DNA of 7,235 nt from Actinomycetota bacterium. GTDB taxonomy: Bacteria > Actinomycetota > Acidimicrobiia > Acidimicrobiales > Ilumatobacteraceae. Below, one piece after another: positions 1-5,951 of the stretch. The stretch's first letter is position 1; each line of letters starts with the position of its first letter. A model generated the notes under the pieces. The model saw only the letters and a program-made list of their open reading frames with translations. It searched no databases and was not told the origin of the DNA. The DNA lies in NCBI GenBank assembly GCA_009704425.1, contig WLEG01000087.1, positions 1 through 7,235 of the forward strand, given 5' to 3'. The position numbers and the translations under genes were made by a program.

Positions 1-280
1 CCACGATCTCGACGGCGTCGCGTTCCATCCGGTCGTCGAGCTCCGCGTACAGCGGGTCGGTCACACCACGCGGGACCCGACACACCACCACTTCCCACGT
101 GTCCTTGCCATTGGCTCGCTGGACCACGGGCTCCGCTACGGCGAGCAGGCGCTCCACGGGGTCGGGACGCACCTGCGGATCTCGGGCACCACACCCCACC
201 ACCCCTATGAAGAACACCGAGGCGACCGACAACAGGACGACCAACGCCGGGACGACCACCGGACCCGCCAAACGCTTCAT
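1..280 (-). CDS. putative lipoprotein, N-terminal part (runs off left edge)
   Basis: Translating the minus strand from the ATG at 280-278 gives 93 open residues up to the window edge, so the C-terminus is missing. The N-terminus reads MKRLAGP, followed by a hydrophobic stretch (about residues 8-28) and the lipobox VVGC with Cys30. This is a typical type II signal peptide, so the mature protein is probably lipid-anchored on the outer face of the membrane. The exported part begins GARDPQVRPDPVERLLAVAE and contains a second cysteine at residue 67. I do not recognise a domain, and function is unknown. The gene is divergent from the acyltransferase at 307, with 26 bp between start codons. No good Shine-Dalgarno precedes the ATG, and a TACGGT hexamer lies 9 nt upstream, so the mRNA may be nearly leaderless. 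The signal peptide and lipobox support both reading frame and start. Confidence 0.72.
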   Translation of the reverse strand, partial: MKRLAGPVVVPALVVLLSVASVFFIGVVGCGARDPQVRPDPVERLLAVAEPVVQRANGKDTWEVVVCRVPRGVTDPLYAELDDRMERDAVEIV

Positions 281-289
281 CGCCCCCGA

Positions 290-299
290 ACCGTAGCCT
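290..299. promoter_or_regulatory. overlapping divergent -10 elements
   Basis: The 10-bp stretch ACCGTAGCCT can be read as a -10 hexamer on each strand. On the plus strand, TAGCCT (294-299) ends 7 nt before the GTG at 307. On the minus strand, TACGGT (295-290) ends 9 nt before the ATG at 280. The two hexamers share positions 294-295. No clear -35 element is visible on either side. This is an inference from position and the TANNNT pattern, with no direct evidence of transcription. Confidence 0.42.
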
Positions 300-306
300 T
301 GGCCCC

Positions 307-1737
307 GTGAACACCGGGATTCGCTTCGATCGCAAGATGTCCGAAGCCGAAGGCTTGATGTGGCGTCTCGACAAGGATCCGTACCTCTCGTCGACCTTCG
401 CCAATCTCTCGGTCCTCGATCGCGCCCCCGATTTCGATCGCCTCCGCCGTCGCATGGAACGCGCGTCCATCGCCATCCCGCGCCTGCGTCAACGCGTGCA
501 GTCCTCCCCCGCGAACCTCACGCCTCCGTTGTGGGTGGACGATCCCGATTTCGACATCGATTACCACGTGCGTCGGGTGTCGTTGCCGGCTCCGGGCTCC
601 ATGCGTCAGATGCTCGACATGGCGACGCTCATCACCAACGATCCCTTCGATCGCACGCGACCGCTCTGGCAGTTCGTGGTCATCGAAGGCCTCGACGGCG
701 ACCGCGCCGTGCTGGTGGAGAAACTGCACCACTCCATCGCCGACGGCGAGGGCAGCGTGCAGTTGTCCCTGCAGTTCTTCGACTTCGAGCGCGACGCGCC
801 CGAGCCGTCCCCCCTGGAGTGGCAGCCGTCCTCGGATTCGTCGTCGATGCTGAACGTCGATCTGTGGCGCGAGATGTTGTCCGGCCCGTTGAAGATGCCG
901 CTGGCCATGGTCAAACAGATCCGCGAGATGATCGCCGATCCGTCGCAGATTCCGACCAATGGCTCCGCCACCCTCGACTCGTTGCGATCGGCGCTGGGGC
1001 AGATGACCGACGTCGAACCGGCTCGTTCGCCACTATGGAACGTTCGCTCGTTGCGACGCCGGGCCGAGGTTCTCAGCGCCCCCTTCACGGACTGTCGCGA
1101 CGCCGCCCGCAACCTGGGTGGCACCTTGAACACCGCACTTCTCTGCGCCGCCGCCGACGCGGCCGGTCGTTACCACCGGGCACTGGGCACCCCCGTCGAC
1201 CAATTGCGGGCCTCCATGGCCATCAGCACGCGAAAGCAATCCGGTGACGGCGAGGCCACCAATGCGTTCTCCCTGGTCCGCATGTTGGTGCCCACCGCCG
1301 AGATGGACGTTCGCGAGCGATTCGCCGCGGTGAACGCCGCCACCGTCGAGGCGTCGAACGGTTCGGCGACGTCGCTGGTGGGAACCGCCGCCAGCCTCGC
1401 GACCGCCCTGCCGACCGCTCTCATCACCCGGGTGGCCCGACTTCAGTCCCAGACGGTCGATTTCGCCACCTCGAACGTGAAGGGAACCCCCATCCCGGTC
1501 TTCGTGGCCGGATCGGAGATCGTCAACAACTTCCCGCTGGGCCCCATCGGCGGAGTGGCCTTCAACCTCACGCTGCTGTCGCACGTCGGCAGCCTCGACA
1601 TGGGACTGAACATGGACGCGGGGGCGATCACACATCCGGAGGTGTTGCGCGACTGCCTGAGTGACGCCTTCGAGGACCTGGTGAACACCGGACGCGCGAA
1701 GAAGCGGGCGAAAGCGTCGGGTCGCCCGAGGAAGTGA
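307..1737 (+). CDS. wax ester synthase/diacylglycerol acyltransferase (WS/DGAT family)
   Basis: This 476-residue protein matches the usual length of bacterial WS/DGAT acyltransferases. These transfer acyl groups from acyl-CoA to diacylglycerol or long-chain alcohols, making storage triacylglycerol or wax esters at the membrane. The N-terminal signature MSEAEGLMW (from residue 11) and LDRAPDFDRLRRR open the condensation-type fold. NDPFDRTRPLW (111-121) precedes the catalytic motif HHSIADG (141-147), an intact HHxxxDG. The C-terminal domain carries SNVKGT (389-394) and NNFPLGPIGGVAFN (407-420), the acyltransferase C-terminal hallmark. The tail is basic (KKRAKASGRPRK). I chose the GTG at 307 because a -10-like hexamer fits a leaderless start there. 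The ATG at 337 (residue 11), where the conserved domain begins, is a real alternative. The stop is convergent with the small gene at 1742. The family call is firm; the acceptor substrate is not known. Confidence 0.92.
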   Translation: MNTGIRFDRKMSEAEGLMWRLDKDPYLSSTFANLSVLDRAPDFDRLRRRMERASIAIPRLRQRVQSSPANLTPPLWVDDPDFDIDYHVRRVSLPAPGSMRQMLDMATLITNDPFDRTRPLWQFVVIEGLDGDRAVLVEKLHHSIADGEGSVQLSLQFFDFERDAPEPSPLEWQPSSDSSSMLNVDLWREMLSGPLKMPLAMVKQIREMIADPSQIPTNGSATLDSLRSALGQMTDVEPARSPLWNVRSLRRRAEVLSAPFTDCRDAARNLGGTLNTALLCAAADAAGRYHRALGTPVDQLRASMAISTRKQSGDGEATNAFSLVRMLVPTAEMDVRERFAAVNAATVEASNGSATSLVGTAASLATALPTALITRVARLQSQTVDFATSNVKGTPIPVFVAGSEIVNNFPLGPIGGVAFNLTLLSHVGSLDMGLNMDAGAITHPEVLRDCLSDAFEDLVNTGRAKKRAKASGRPRK

Positions 1738-1741
1738 ACGC

Positions 1742-1945
1742 TCAGCCGCGAACGGCGGTGGTGAGCAGATTGCGCACGTCGAGCAACAGGTCGCTCACCT
1801 CGTCGGCCGACACCAACTCGCGACGCACCATCTGCGCCAGCGCGGAGTCGATGGTCGACAGGGCGCGGTCGATCACCTCGGCCGACACGACTTTGATGTC
1901 GTTGATGTCGAGTTCGGTGATTTCTTCGGCCACCTGAGCTGTCAT
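1742..1945 (-). CDS. 67-residue hypothetical protein
   Basis: This short gene starts at the ATG at 1945-1943. AGGGAG sits 6 nt upstream (1957-1952), a strong Shine-Dalgarno that fixes the start against longer in-frame extensions. The product begins MTAQVAEEITELDINDIKVV and continues as a probable pair of helices, SAEVIDRALSTIDSALAQMV and then ADEVSDLLLDVRNLLTTAV, joined by RREL. It is acidic and has no signal peptide, membrane segment or cysteine. It resembles a small cytoplasmic helical-bundle protein. I do not recognise the family. Its stop is 4 bp from the acyltransferase stop, so the genes are convergent and transcription of one could interfere with the other. The gene appears to have its own promoter and a leader of about 85 nt. 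Coding status rests on the RBS and the regular hydrophobic pattern. Confidence 0.68.
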   Translation of the reverse strand: MTAQVAEEITELDINDIKVVSAEVIDRALSTIDSALAQMVRRELVSADEVSDLLLDVRNLLTTAVRG

Positions 1946-1951
1946 CGCAAT

Positions 1952-1957
1952 CTCCCT
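1952..1957 (-). promoter_or_regulatory. Shine-Dalgarno of the 67-residue gene
   Basis: AGGGAG on the minus strand lies 6 nt before the ATG at 1945. It decides the start, since the same frame stays open upstream to 2125. It is one of only two clear Shine-Dalgarno sites in the window. Confidence 0.7.
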
Positions 1958-2005
1958 GTTGATCGTCGCCAGCCCCGGAAAACCCGGATCTGGAAGCCTC
2001 CACGT

Positions 2006-2022
2006 GAACGTAACGCACGTTC
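2006..2022. repeat. inverted repeat GAACGT-N5-ACGTTC
   Basis: Perfect 6-bp arms separated by 5 bp. It lies in the predicted leader of the minus-strand 67-residue gene, about 60 bp upstream of its start codon. It could be a dimeric regulator site or fold as a short hairpin in the mRNA. Function is inferred only from symmetry and location. Confidence 0.4.
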
Positions 2023-2027
2023 GGGCT

Positions 2028-2041
2028 CGATGTGTGCATCG
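2028..2041. repeat. inverted repeat CGATG-N4-CATCG
   Basis: Perfect 5-bp arms around TGTG. The right arm overlaps the predicted minus-strand -10 hexamer (2043-2038), and the left arm covers the predicted transcription start near 2031. That is where a repressor site would be expected. The arms are short, so chance occurrence is possible. Confidence 0.35.
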
Positions 2042-2043
2042 TA
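2038..2043 (-). promoter_or_regulatory. -10-like TACGAT for the 67-residue gene
   Basis: The minus strand reads TATACGAT over 2045-2038, so TACGAT is a good actinobacterial -10 match. Transcription would start near 2031 and leave a leader of about 85 nt before the ATG at 1945, consistent with that gene having a Shine-Dalgarno. No convincing -35 hexamer is seen 16-18 bp upstream. The inverted repeat at 2049-2074 occupies that position. Confidence 0.45.
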
Positions 2044-2048
2044 TACCT

Positions 2049-2074
2049 GAGGTGTCGGACACATCGGGCACCTC
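2049..2074. repeat. nested inverted repeats GAGGTG...CACCTC and GTGTC-G-GACAC
   Basis: An outer pair GAGGTG (2049-2054) and CACCTC (2069-2074) encloses 14 bp. An 11-bp perfect palindrome GTGTCGGACAC (2052-2062) overlaps its left arm. Both lie in the divergent region upstream of the SDR gene and cover the -35 zone of the predicted minus-strand promoter. They are candidate transcription-factor sites; the regulator is unknown. Confidence 0.4.
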
Positions 2075-2129
2075 GTCACACGTCACCGCACGGGGTCTCG
2101 GCGCGTCGTTCCCACCGACTCCCACGACC

Positions 2130-2135
2130 TACGAT
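2130..2135 (+). promoter_or_regulatory. -10-like TACGAT for the SDR gene (leaderless)
   Basis: TACGAT ends 6 nt before the ATG at 2142, which places the expected transcription start at or next to the A of the start codon. No Shine-Dalgarno is present upstream of the ATG. Both facts point to a leaderless mRNA. A -35 element is not evident. Confidence 0.55.
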
Positions 2136-2141
2136 CCGGAC

Positions 2142-2969
2142 ATGGAATTGAACGGAGCCGGGACCGTCGTCACGGGTGCCTCGGGCGGAATCGGCGACGC
2201 GCTCGTGCGACGATTCCACGCCGCGGGGGCCAAGGTCGTGGCCAGCGACGTGAACAACGAGGGAATCTCGGCGTTGGCCACCGAATTGAACGCGATCCGC
2301 CCGAATTCGGTGCTGGCGGTCACCGCCGACGTGTCCACCGAGGACGGGAATCGCGAACTGGTGTCGGTCGCCCGCCACTTCCTGGAATCCGACGGCGGTC
2401 CCGGAATCGACCTGTTCTTCGCCAACGCCGGCGTGGGTGGCGGAACGCTCCTGGAGTCCACCACCGAGTCGCAATGGGACCTGGCGTTCGCCGTGAACGT
2501 TCACGCGCATCGCTGGGCGATGAAGCATCTCGTCGGTGATTGGCTGGCACGCGGACGCGGCTACTTCTGCTCGACCGCGTCGGCCGCCGGACTTCTCAGC
2601 CAGATCGGCTCGGGCCCGTATTCGGTCACCAAGCACGCGGCCGTGGCCTTCGCCGAATGGGTCTCCATCACCTACGGCGACCGGGGCGTGAAGGTCAGTT
2701 GTCTGTGCCCACAAGGTGTGAACACCAACATGCTGCGTCAGAGCGACGACAGCGGTTTCGCCGGTGCCACCAACGTGGTGCGGGCCGCCGGCGTCGTACT
2801 GGAACCGTCCGAGGTCGCCGACGTGGTGGCTCGGGCCATCGCCGACGAACGCTTCCTCATCCTTCCGCACCCCGAGGTGGCCGACTACGAGCAACGCAAG
2901 GCCGCCGACCGCGAACGGTGGCTCGCCGGTATGCGCAAACTCCAGGCCCGCGTGTTCGGAAGTCACTGA
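2142..2969 (+). CDS. short-chain dehydrogenase/reductase (classical SDR)
   Basis: This 275-residue protein has the normal length and single Rossmann domain of a classical SDR, an NAD(P)(H)-dependent oxidoreductase acting on alcohols or ketones. The cofactor motif TGASGGIG is at residues 11-18. Asp36 at the end of the second strand (ASDV) favours NAD(H) over NADP(H). TADVS (61-65) contacts the adenine, NAG is at 95-97, and Asn119 completes the catalytic tetrad with Ser147, Tyr160 and Lys164 (PYSVTK). The C-terminal substrate-binding region (about 190-275) is not diagnostic, so the substrate is unknown. The ATG at 2142 is preferred because the fold begins there and TACGAT sits 6 nt upstream. 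An upstream extension to 1959 would add non-homologous residues. The gene is followed after 2 bp by the 94-residue gene. SDR assignment is firm, specificity is not. Confidence 0.93.
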   Translation: MELNGAGTVVTGASGGIGDALVRRFHAAGAKVVASDVNNEGISALATELNAIRPNSVLAVTADVSTEDGNRELVSVARHFLESDGGPGIDLFFANAGVGGGTLLESTTESQWDLAFAVNVHAHRWAMKHLVGDWLARGRGYFCSTASAAGLLSQIGSGPYSVTKHAAVAFAEWVSITYGDRGVKVSCLCPQGVNTNMLRQSDDSGFAGATNVVRAAGVVLEPSEVADVVARAIADERFLILPHPEVADYEQRKAADRERWLAGMRKLQARVFGSH

Positions 2970-2971
2970 TC

Positions 2972-3256
2972 GTGGCCCCCCGTTTCACCGCCGAGCAAGC
3001 CGACGTGCTGCGTCGCATCGGGCTGACGGCCGGCGAGGAAGTCCGCTTCCGCCGCGCCGACCGGGGGCGTTGGCAAACGGGCCGCATCTCCTGCGTCGAA
3101 CGGGACGGAAGCATCACGGTGCACGATTCACACGGCGCGGCGCGCTCGTTGCGCCCCGAGAAGCTCGAGGTTCTGCGTCCCGGCAAGCGACGCAAGGCCG
3201 TCTGGACCCCGGTCACCGAGGTGGCGGTGACCTGGGAGCAACTCACCCTCTTCTGA
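2972..3256 (+). CDS. 94-residue hypothetical protein, possible small beta-barrel
   Basis: The gene starts at a GTG 2 bp after the SDR stop, which suggests translational coupling. A weak GGAAG within the SDR's last codons may serve as RBS. The product begins MAPRFTAEQADVLRRIGL, a probable helix. A strand-rich middle follows (EEVRFRR, WQTGRISCVERDGSITVHD, RSLRPEKLEVL), and then a basic linker (PGKRRKAVW) and a tail ending EQLTLF. The middle has the short, turn-rich strand pattern of an SH3/Tudor-like barrel, and the protein is rich in arginine. Nucleic-acid or protein binding is therefore possible, but this is only inference. I do not recognise a named family. The frame stays open upstream inside the SDR gene; the start was chosen from the coupling and the break in plausible protein sequence. 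Confidence 0.68.
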   Translation: MAPRFTAEQADVLRRIGLTAGEEVRFRRADRGRWQTGRISCVERDGSITVHDSHGAARSLRPEKLEVLRPGKRRKAVWTPVTEVAVTWEQLTLF

Positions 3257-3261
3257 GCGAC

Positions 3262-3267
3262 TACCCT
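3262..3267 (+). promoter_or_regulatory. -10-like TACCCT before the lipocalin-like gene
   Basis: TACCCT ends 6 nt before the ATG at 3274, the same spacing as at 2130-2135 and 7020-7025. No Shine-Dalgarno precedes this ATG although the gap to the preceding stop is only 17 bp. The gene may therefore have its own leaderless transcript, with or without read-through from the SDR promoter. Confidence 0.45.
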
Positions 3268-3273
3268 CGCCGC

Positions 3274-4299
3274 ATGGGCGTACGACTGGATCCCGAAGAC
3301 GAATACATGCACGAGCTCGGCCCCGAGTCGAACTTCAACGAGAGCATGTACATCAATTGTTTCGACCCCACCAACAAGGTCGGCGGTTGGTTCCGAATGG
3401 GCAATCGCGCCAACGAGGGTTACGCCGAGATGACGGTGTGCATCTATCTGCCCGACGGTTCGGTGGCGTTCATGTTCAAGCGACCCACCATCGAGAACAA
3501 CGATCGCCTCGATGCCGGTGGTCTCACGTGGACCATGGTGAAGCCCTTCGAGGAACTGCGCATCGACTTCTCCGGCAAGGTGGTGGTTCTGGCCGAGCCC
3601 ACACAGATGGTCGATCCCAAGACCGCGTTCAAGAACAACCCCTATGCCGAGTGCGAGGCCCACATCACGTTCACCGGTCAGGGACGATCCAGCATGTTCG
3701 GAGGCGAACCCGACACACCGCACGAGACTCCGGGTGAGGAGTTCGCCAAGGGCCACTACGAGCAGTTGATCGCGGCACACGGAAGCATCCGTGTCGGCGA
3801 CCAGGAATGGGAGATCAACGGTTTCGGACTGCGTGACCACTCCTGGGGCCCGCGCTACTGGCAGGCACCGTGGTACTACCGATGGCTGACGGCCAACTTC
3901 GACGAGAGCCTGGGCTTCATGTTGTCGCGGGTGGCCAAGAAGAACGGTCCCGGCACCCGTGGCGGATTCGTGTGGGAGGACGGTCAGATGCACCTGTGCG
4001 ATCACGCCGAGATCACCACGGTCTTCCAAGGTGAGGACACCTACCACGACAAGATCGAGGCGGTCCTGCGCAGCAGTCGCAGCCAACGCGAGTGGCGATT
4101 CACCGGTGACGTGATGAGCCTCATCCCACTACGCAACCGCCGCCAGACACCCGACGGCGAGTGGCTCACCACCCGCATCAGCGAGGGAATGACACGTTGG
4201 GAGATGGTGTCCGACGAGCACAAGGGCAAGGTCGGTTACGGCTTGTCGGAGTACCTCGACCAGATCATCGACGGCACACCGGTGGGCACCGCCGAGTGA
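3274..4299 (+). CDS. lipocalin-like protein of the CrtC/AttH (DUF7064/DUF7065) type
   Basis: The 341-residue product has no signal peptide or membrane segment. Its key motif is GFGLRDHSWGPR (183-194), followed by the aromatic stretch WQAPWYYRW (196-204). The (G)xRDHSWG signature is characteristic of two-lobed lipocalin-like proteins related to hydroxyneurosporene synthase CrtC and AttH. In actinobacteria these are often annotated as DUF7064/DUF7065 proteins. The N-terminal half (about 20-180) has the strand-rich pattern of one barrel, including FNESMYINCFDP and GGWFRMGNRANEGYAEM. The C-terminal half forms the second. Such proteins bind or convert hydrophobic small molecules, but the activity of this subgroup is not established. 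It lies 17 bp after the 94-residue gene and in line with the SDR, so a shared lipid or isoprenoid role is possible. Family placement is from recall of the motif; function is not claimed. Confidence 0.75.
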   Translation: MGVRLDPEDEYMHELGPESNFNESMYINCFDPTNKVGGWFRMGNRANEGYAEMTVCIYLPDGSVAFMFKRPTIENNDRLDAGGLTWTMVKPFEELRIDFSGKVVVLAEPTQMVDPKTAFKNNPYAECEAHITFTGQGRSSMFGGEPDTPHETPGEEFAKGHYEQLIAAHGSIRVGDQEWEINGFGLRDHSWGPRYWQAPWYYRWLTANFDESLGFMLSRVAKKNGPGTRGGFVWEDGQMHLCDHAEITTVFQGEDTYHDKIEAVLRSSRSQREWRFTGDVMSLIPLRNRRQTPDGEWLTTRISEGMTRWEMVSDEHKGKVGYGLSEYLDQIIDGTPVGTAE

Positions 4300-4313
4300 C
4301 CCTCGATCGTCTC

Positions 4314-4337
4314 GTCGTCTCAGACCAGCGAGACGGC
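4314..4337. terminator. candidate bidirectional hairpin between convergent genes
   Basis: The arms CGTCTC (4316-4321) and GAGACG (4330-4335) enclose an 8-nt loop. One wobble pair and one G-C pair extend the stem to 8 bp. It sits 15 bp past the stop at 4299 and spans the last codons and stop of the mutase gene. No U-tract follows on either strand, so it is not a classical intrinsic terminator. Confidence 0.3.
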
Positions 4338-5942
4338 AACGTCGGCCAGTTCCCGCAGTAGGCGTTCCAGTTCGCTCGCGGGCAGTTCCACGCCCTCGCC
4401 GTACAACTTCACCTTGGGTTCGGTGCCACTGGGCCGGATCTGCAGGCGCACTCCCCGACCGCCGACCTCGTCCAACCACAGCCGGACGAGATTCGCTTCC
4501 GGATAGTCGCGCACCGCCACCACGTTTCGCCCACCGATCACTTTCGGCGGCGTCGCCATCAGGGCTCGCACCAGACCGGCCCCCGACGACGGATCCATCT
4601 TGATGCTGCGCTCGGAGGTGACGTGACGACCGAACCTCACCGCGATGGAGTCCAACCGTCCCTCGATCGTGGTCCCCTCGTCCGCCGCCAACCCGGCGAT
4701 CTCGGCCAACAACACCGCCGCGGCCAAGCCGTCCTTGTCGAGCGGACGATCGGCCACCAGGTAGCCCAGTGCTTGCTCGTAGGCGAACACCAGTCGCAGA
4801 CCATCGGCCTTCATCGCCGCATCGGCGATCCACTTGAAGCCGGTGAACGTCTCGCGGTACTCCACCCCGTGCGCGGCCGCCATCTCGCCCAGCAACGACG
4901 ACGACACGACGGTGGTCTCCACCAAGCGGTCGGAGCCCGTCGTGTGCCGCAGGATGTGATCGGCGAACAACCACCCGATCTCGTCGCCCCGCAGCAAGCG
5001 CCACTCGCCCGCCGCACCGCTCGGGACGGCGACACCGAGACGATCGGCGTCGGGATCGTTCGCGATCACGACGTCCAGAGATTCCCGGCGACCGAGCTCG
5101 ATCACCAAGTCCATCGCGCCCGGCTCCTCGGGATTGGGGAACACCACGGTGGGGAATTCGGGATCCGGATGCTGCTGTGCGTCCACCACCGCGGGCGTGG
5201 GCAATCCGCACGCATCGAAGGCGCGCAGCAACACCGCGCCACCGACCCCGTGCATCGCCGTGTACCCCACCCGGGCGCCGCGCACGTCGGGACGCAGGCG
5301 CACGCTCGGCACCCAGTCGAGATACCCCCGGGTCGCCTCGTCGCCCACACGATGGATGAGCGGATCATCCGCCTCGGCCAGTGGCACCGTGGGGGCATCG
5401 ACGGCGTCGATGCGCGCGGCGATCGCCTCGTCGTCGGGCGGCACGATCTGGGCACCGTGACCCAGATACACCTTGTAGCCGTTGTCCTCGCGCGGATTGT
5501 GACTGGCCGTCACCATGACGGCGGCGGCCACGTCGAAGCGTGGGATGTTCCACGCCAACACGGGTGTGGGGGTGACCCCCTCGATCAGGTGCGCCTTCAT
5601 ACCCCGTGCGGCGGCGACCCGCGCGGTGTCGAGGGCGAAGTCCGCACTCTTGTGGCGCGCGTCGCAGGCGATCAGGACACCACGTTCGGCCGCACCGGGA
5701 ACGGTGGCCAGAAGATGATCCACCAGACCGGCCGCGGCGCGACGAACGACAAGACGATTCATGCGCGAGGGGCCCGCACCGATGGCCGCTCGCAGGCCAG
5801 CGGTCCCGAAGGTCAATCCGACCGAGAACCTTTCGTCCAACTCGGAGTCGTCGGAGTCCAGCAACGAACGCAATTCGTGTCGGATGTCGTCGTCGGGTTC
5901 GGCGCGTAGCCAACGCTCGGCGACGACACGATGCTGCGACAT
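4320..5942 (-). CDS. phosphomannomutase/phosphoglucomutase (alpha-D-phosphohexomutase family)
   Basis: This 540-residue enzyme has the full four-domain layout of phosphohexomutases, which interconvert hexose 1- and 6-phosphates (mannose or glucose) via a phosphoserine. Visible motifs, in order, are FGTAGLR (45-51) and TASHNP (145-150) with catalytic Ser147. DPDADR (296-301) follows, with metal ligands Asp296, Asp298 and Asp300. The sugar-specificity loops are TGFKWI (367-372) and YEQALGY (388-394), and the phosphate-binding loop is RPSGTEPK (503-510). Length and motifs fit the PgcA/PmmB-like long group of actinobacteria. Glucose versus mannose preference cannot be read from sequence. The start at 5942 has a GAGGA Shine-Dalgarno 4 nt upstream that overlaps the stop of the kinase gene, so the two are co-transcribed and probably translationally coupled. 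The 3' end is convergent with the lipocalin-like gene, 20 bp apart. Confidence 0.95.
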   Translation of the reverse strand: MSQHRVVAERWLRAEPDDDIRHELRSLLDSDDSELDERFSVGLTFGTAGLRAAIGAGPSRMNRLVVRRAAAGLVDHLLATVPGAAERGVLIACDARHKSADFALDTARVAAARGMKAHLIEGVTPTPVLAWNIPRFDVAAAVMVTASHNPREDNGYKVYLGHGAQIVPPDDEAIAARIDAVDAPTVPLAEADDPLIHRVGDEATRGYLDWVPSVRLRPDVRGARVGYTAMHGVGGAVLLRAFDACGLPTPAVVDAQQHPDPEFPTVVFPNPEEPGAMDLVIELGRRESLDVVIANDPDADRLGVAVPSGAAGEWRLLRGDEIGWLFADHILRHTTGSDRLVETTVVSSSLLGEMAAAHGVEYRETFTGFKWIADAAMKADGLRLVFAYEQALGYLVADRPLDKDGLAAAVLLAEIAGLAADEGTTIEGRLDSIAVRFGRHVTSERSIKMDPSSGAGLVRALMATPPKVIGGRNVVAVRDYPEANLVRLWLDEVGGRGVRLQIRPSGTEPKVKLYGEGVELPASELERLLRELADVAVSLV

Positions 5943-5946
5943 CGGG

Positions 5947-5951
5947 TCCTC
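5947..5951 (-). promoter_or_regulatory. Shine-Dalgarno of the mutase gene, overlapping the kinase stop
   Basis: On the minus strand TGAGGACCCGATG joins the two genes. GAGGA shares two bases with the kinase TGA and lies 4 nt before the mutase ATG. This supports reinitiation by ribosomes finishing the kinase gene. Confidence 0.75.

Noticed and set aside
99..296. A 65-codon plus-strand frame at the left end
   Set aside because: It is opposite the lipoprotein gene, whose signal peptide and lipobox are convincing. The plus-strand product is compositionally odd (Thr/Arg/Gly/Pro).
1946..2125. N-terminal extension of the 67-residue gene to a start at 2125
   Set aside because: The strong Shine-Dalgarno at 1957-1952 fixes the start at 1945, and the extension would translate the repeat-rich promoter region.
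2076..2966. A 296-codon open frame on the minus strand opposite the SDR gene
   Set aside because: It is the shadow of a gene with the full SDR tetrad, and the translation has low-complexity Gly/Arg/His content.
2857..4086. A 409-codon open frame on the minus strand opposite the lipocalin-like gene
   Set aside because: It runs across three real genes and their junctions and has no recognisable fold or RBS. High GC content makes such long antisense frames common.
4623..5909. A 428-codon open frame on the plus strand opposite the mutase gene
   Set aside because: It is antisense to a gene with complete phosphohexomutase motifs. Its translation is rich in His, Arg and Gly with no domain pattern, as expected of a GC-rich shadow frame.
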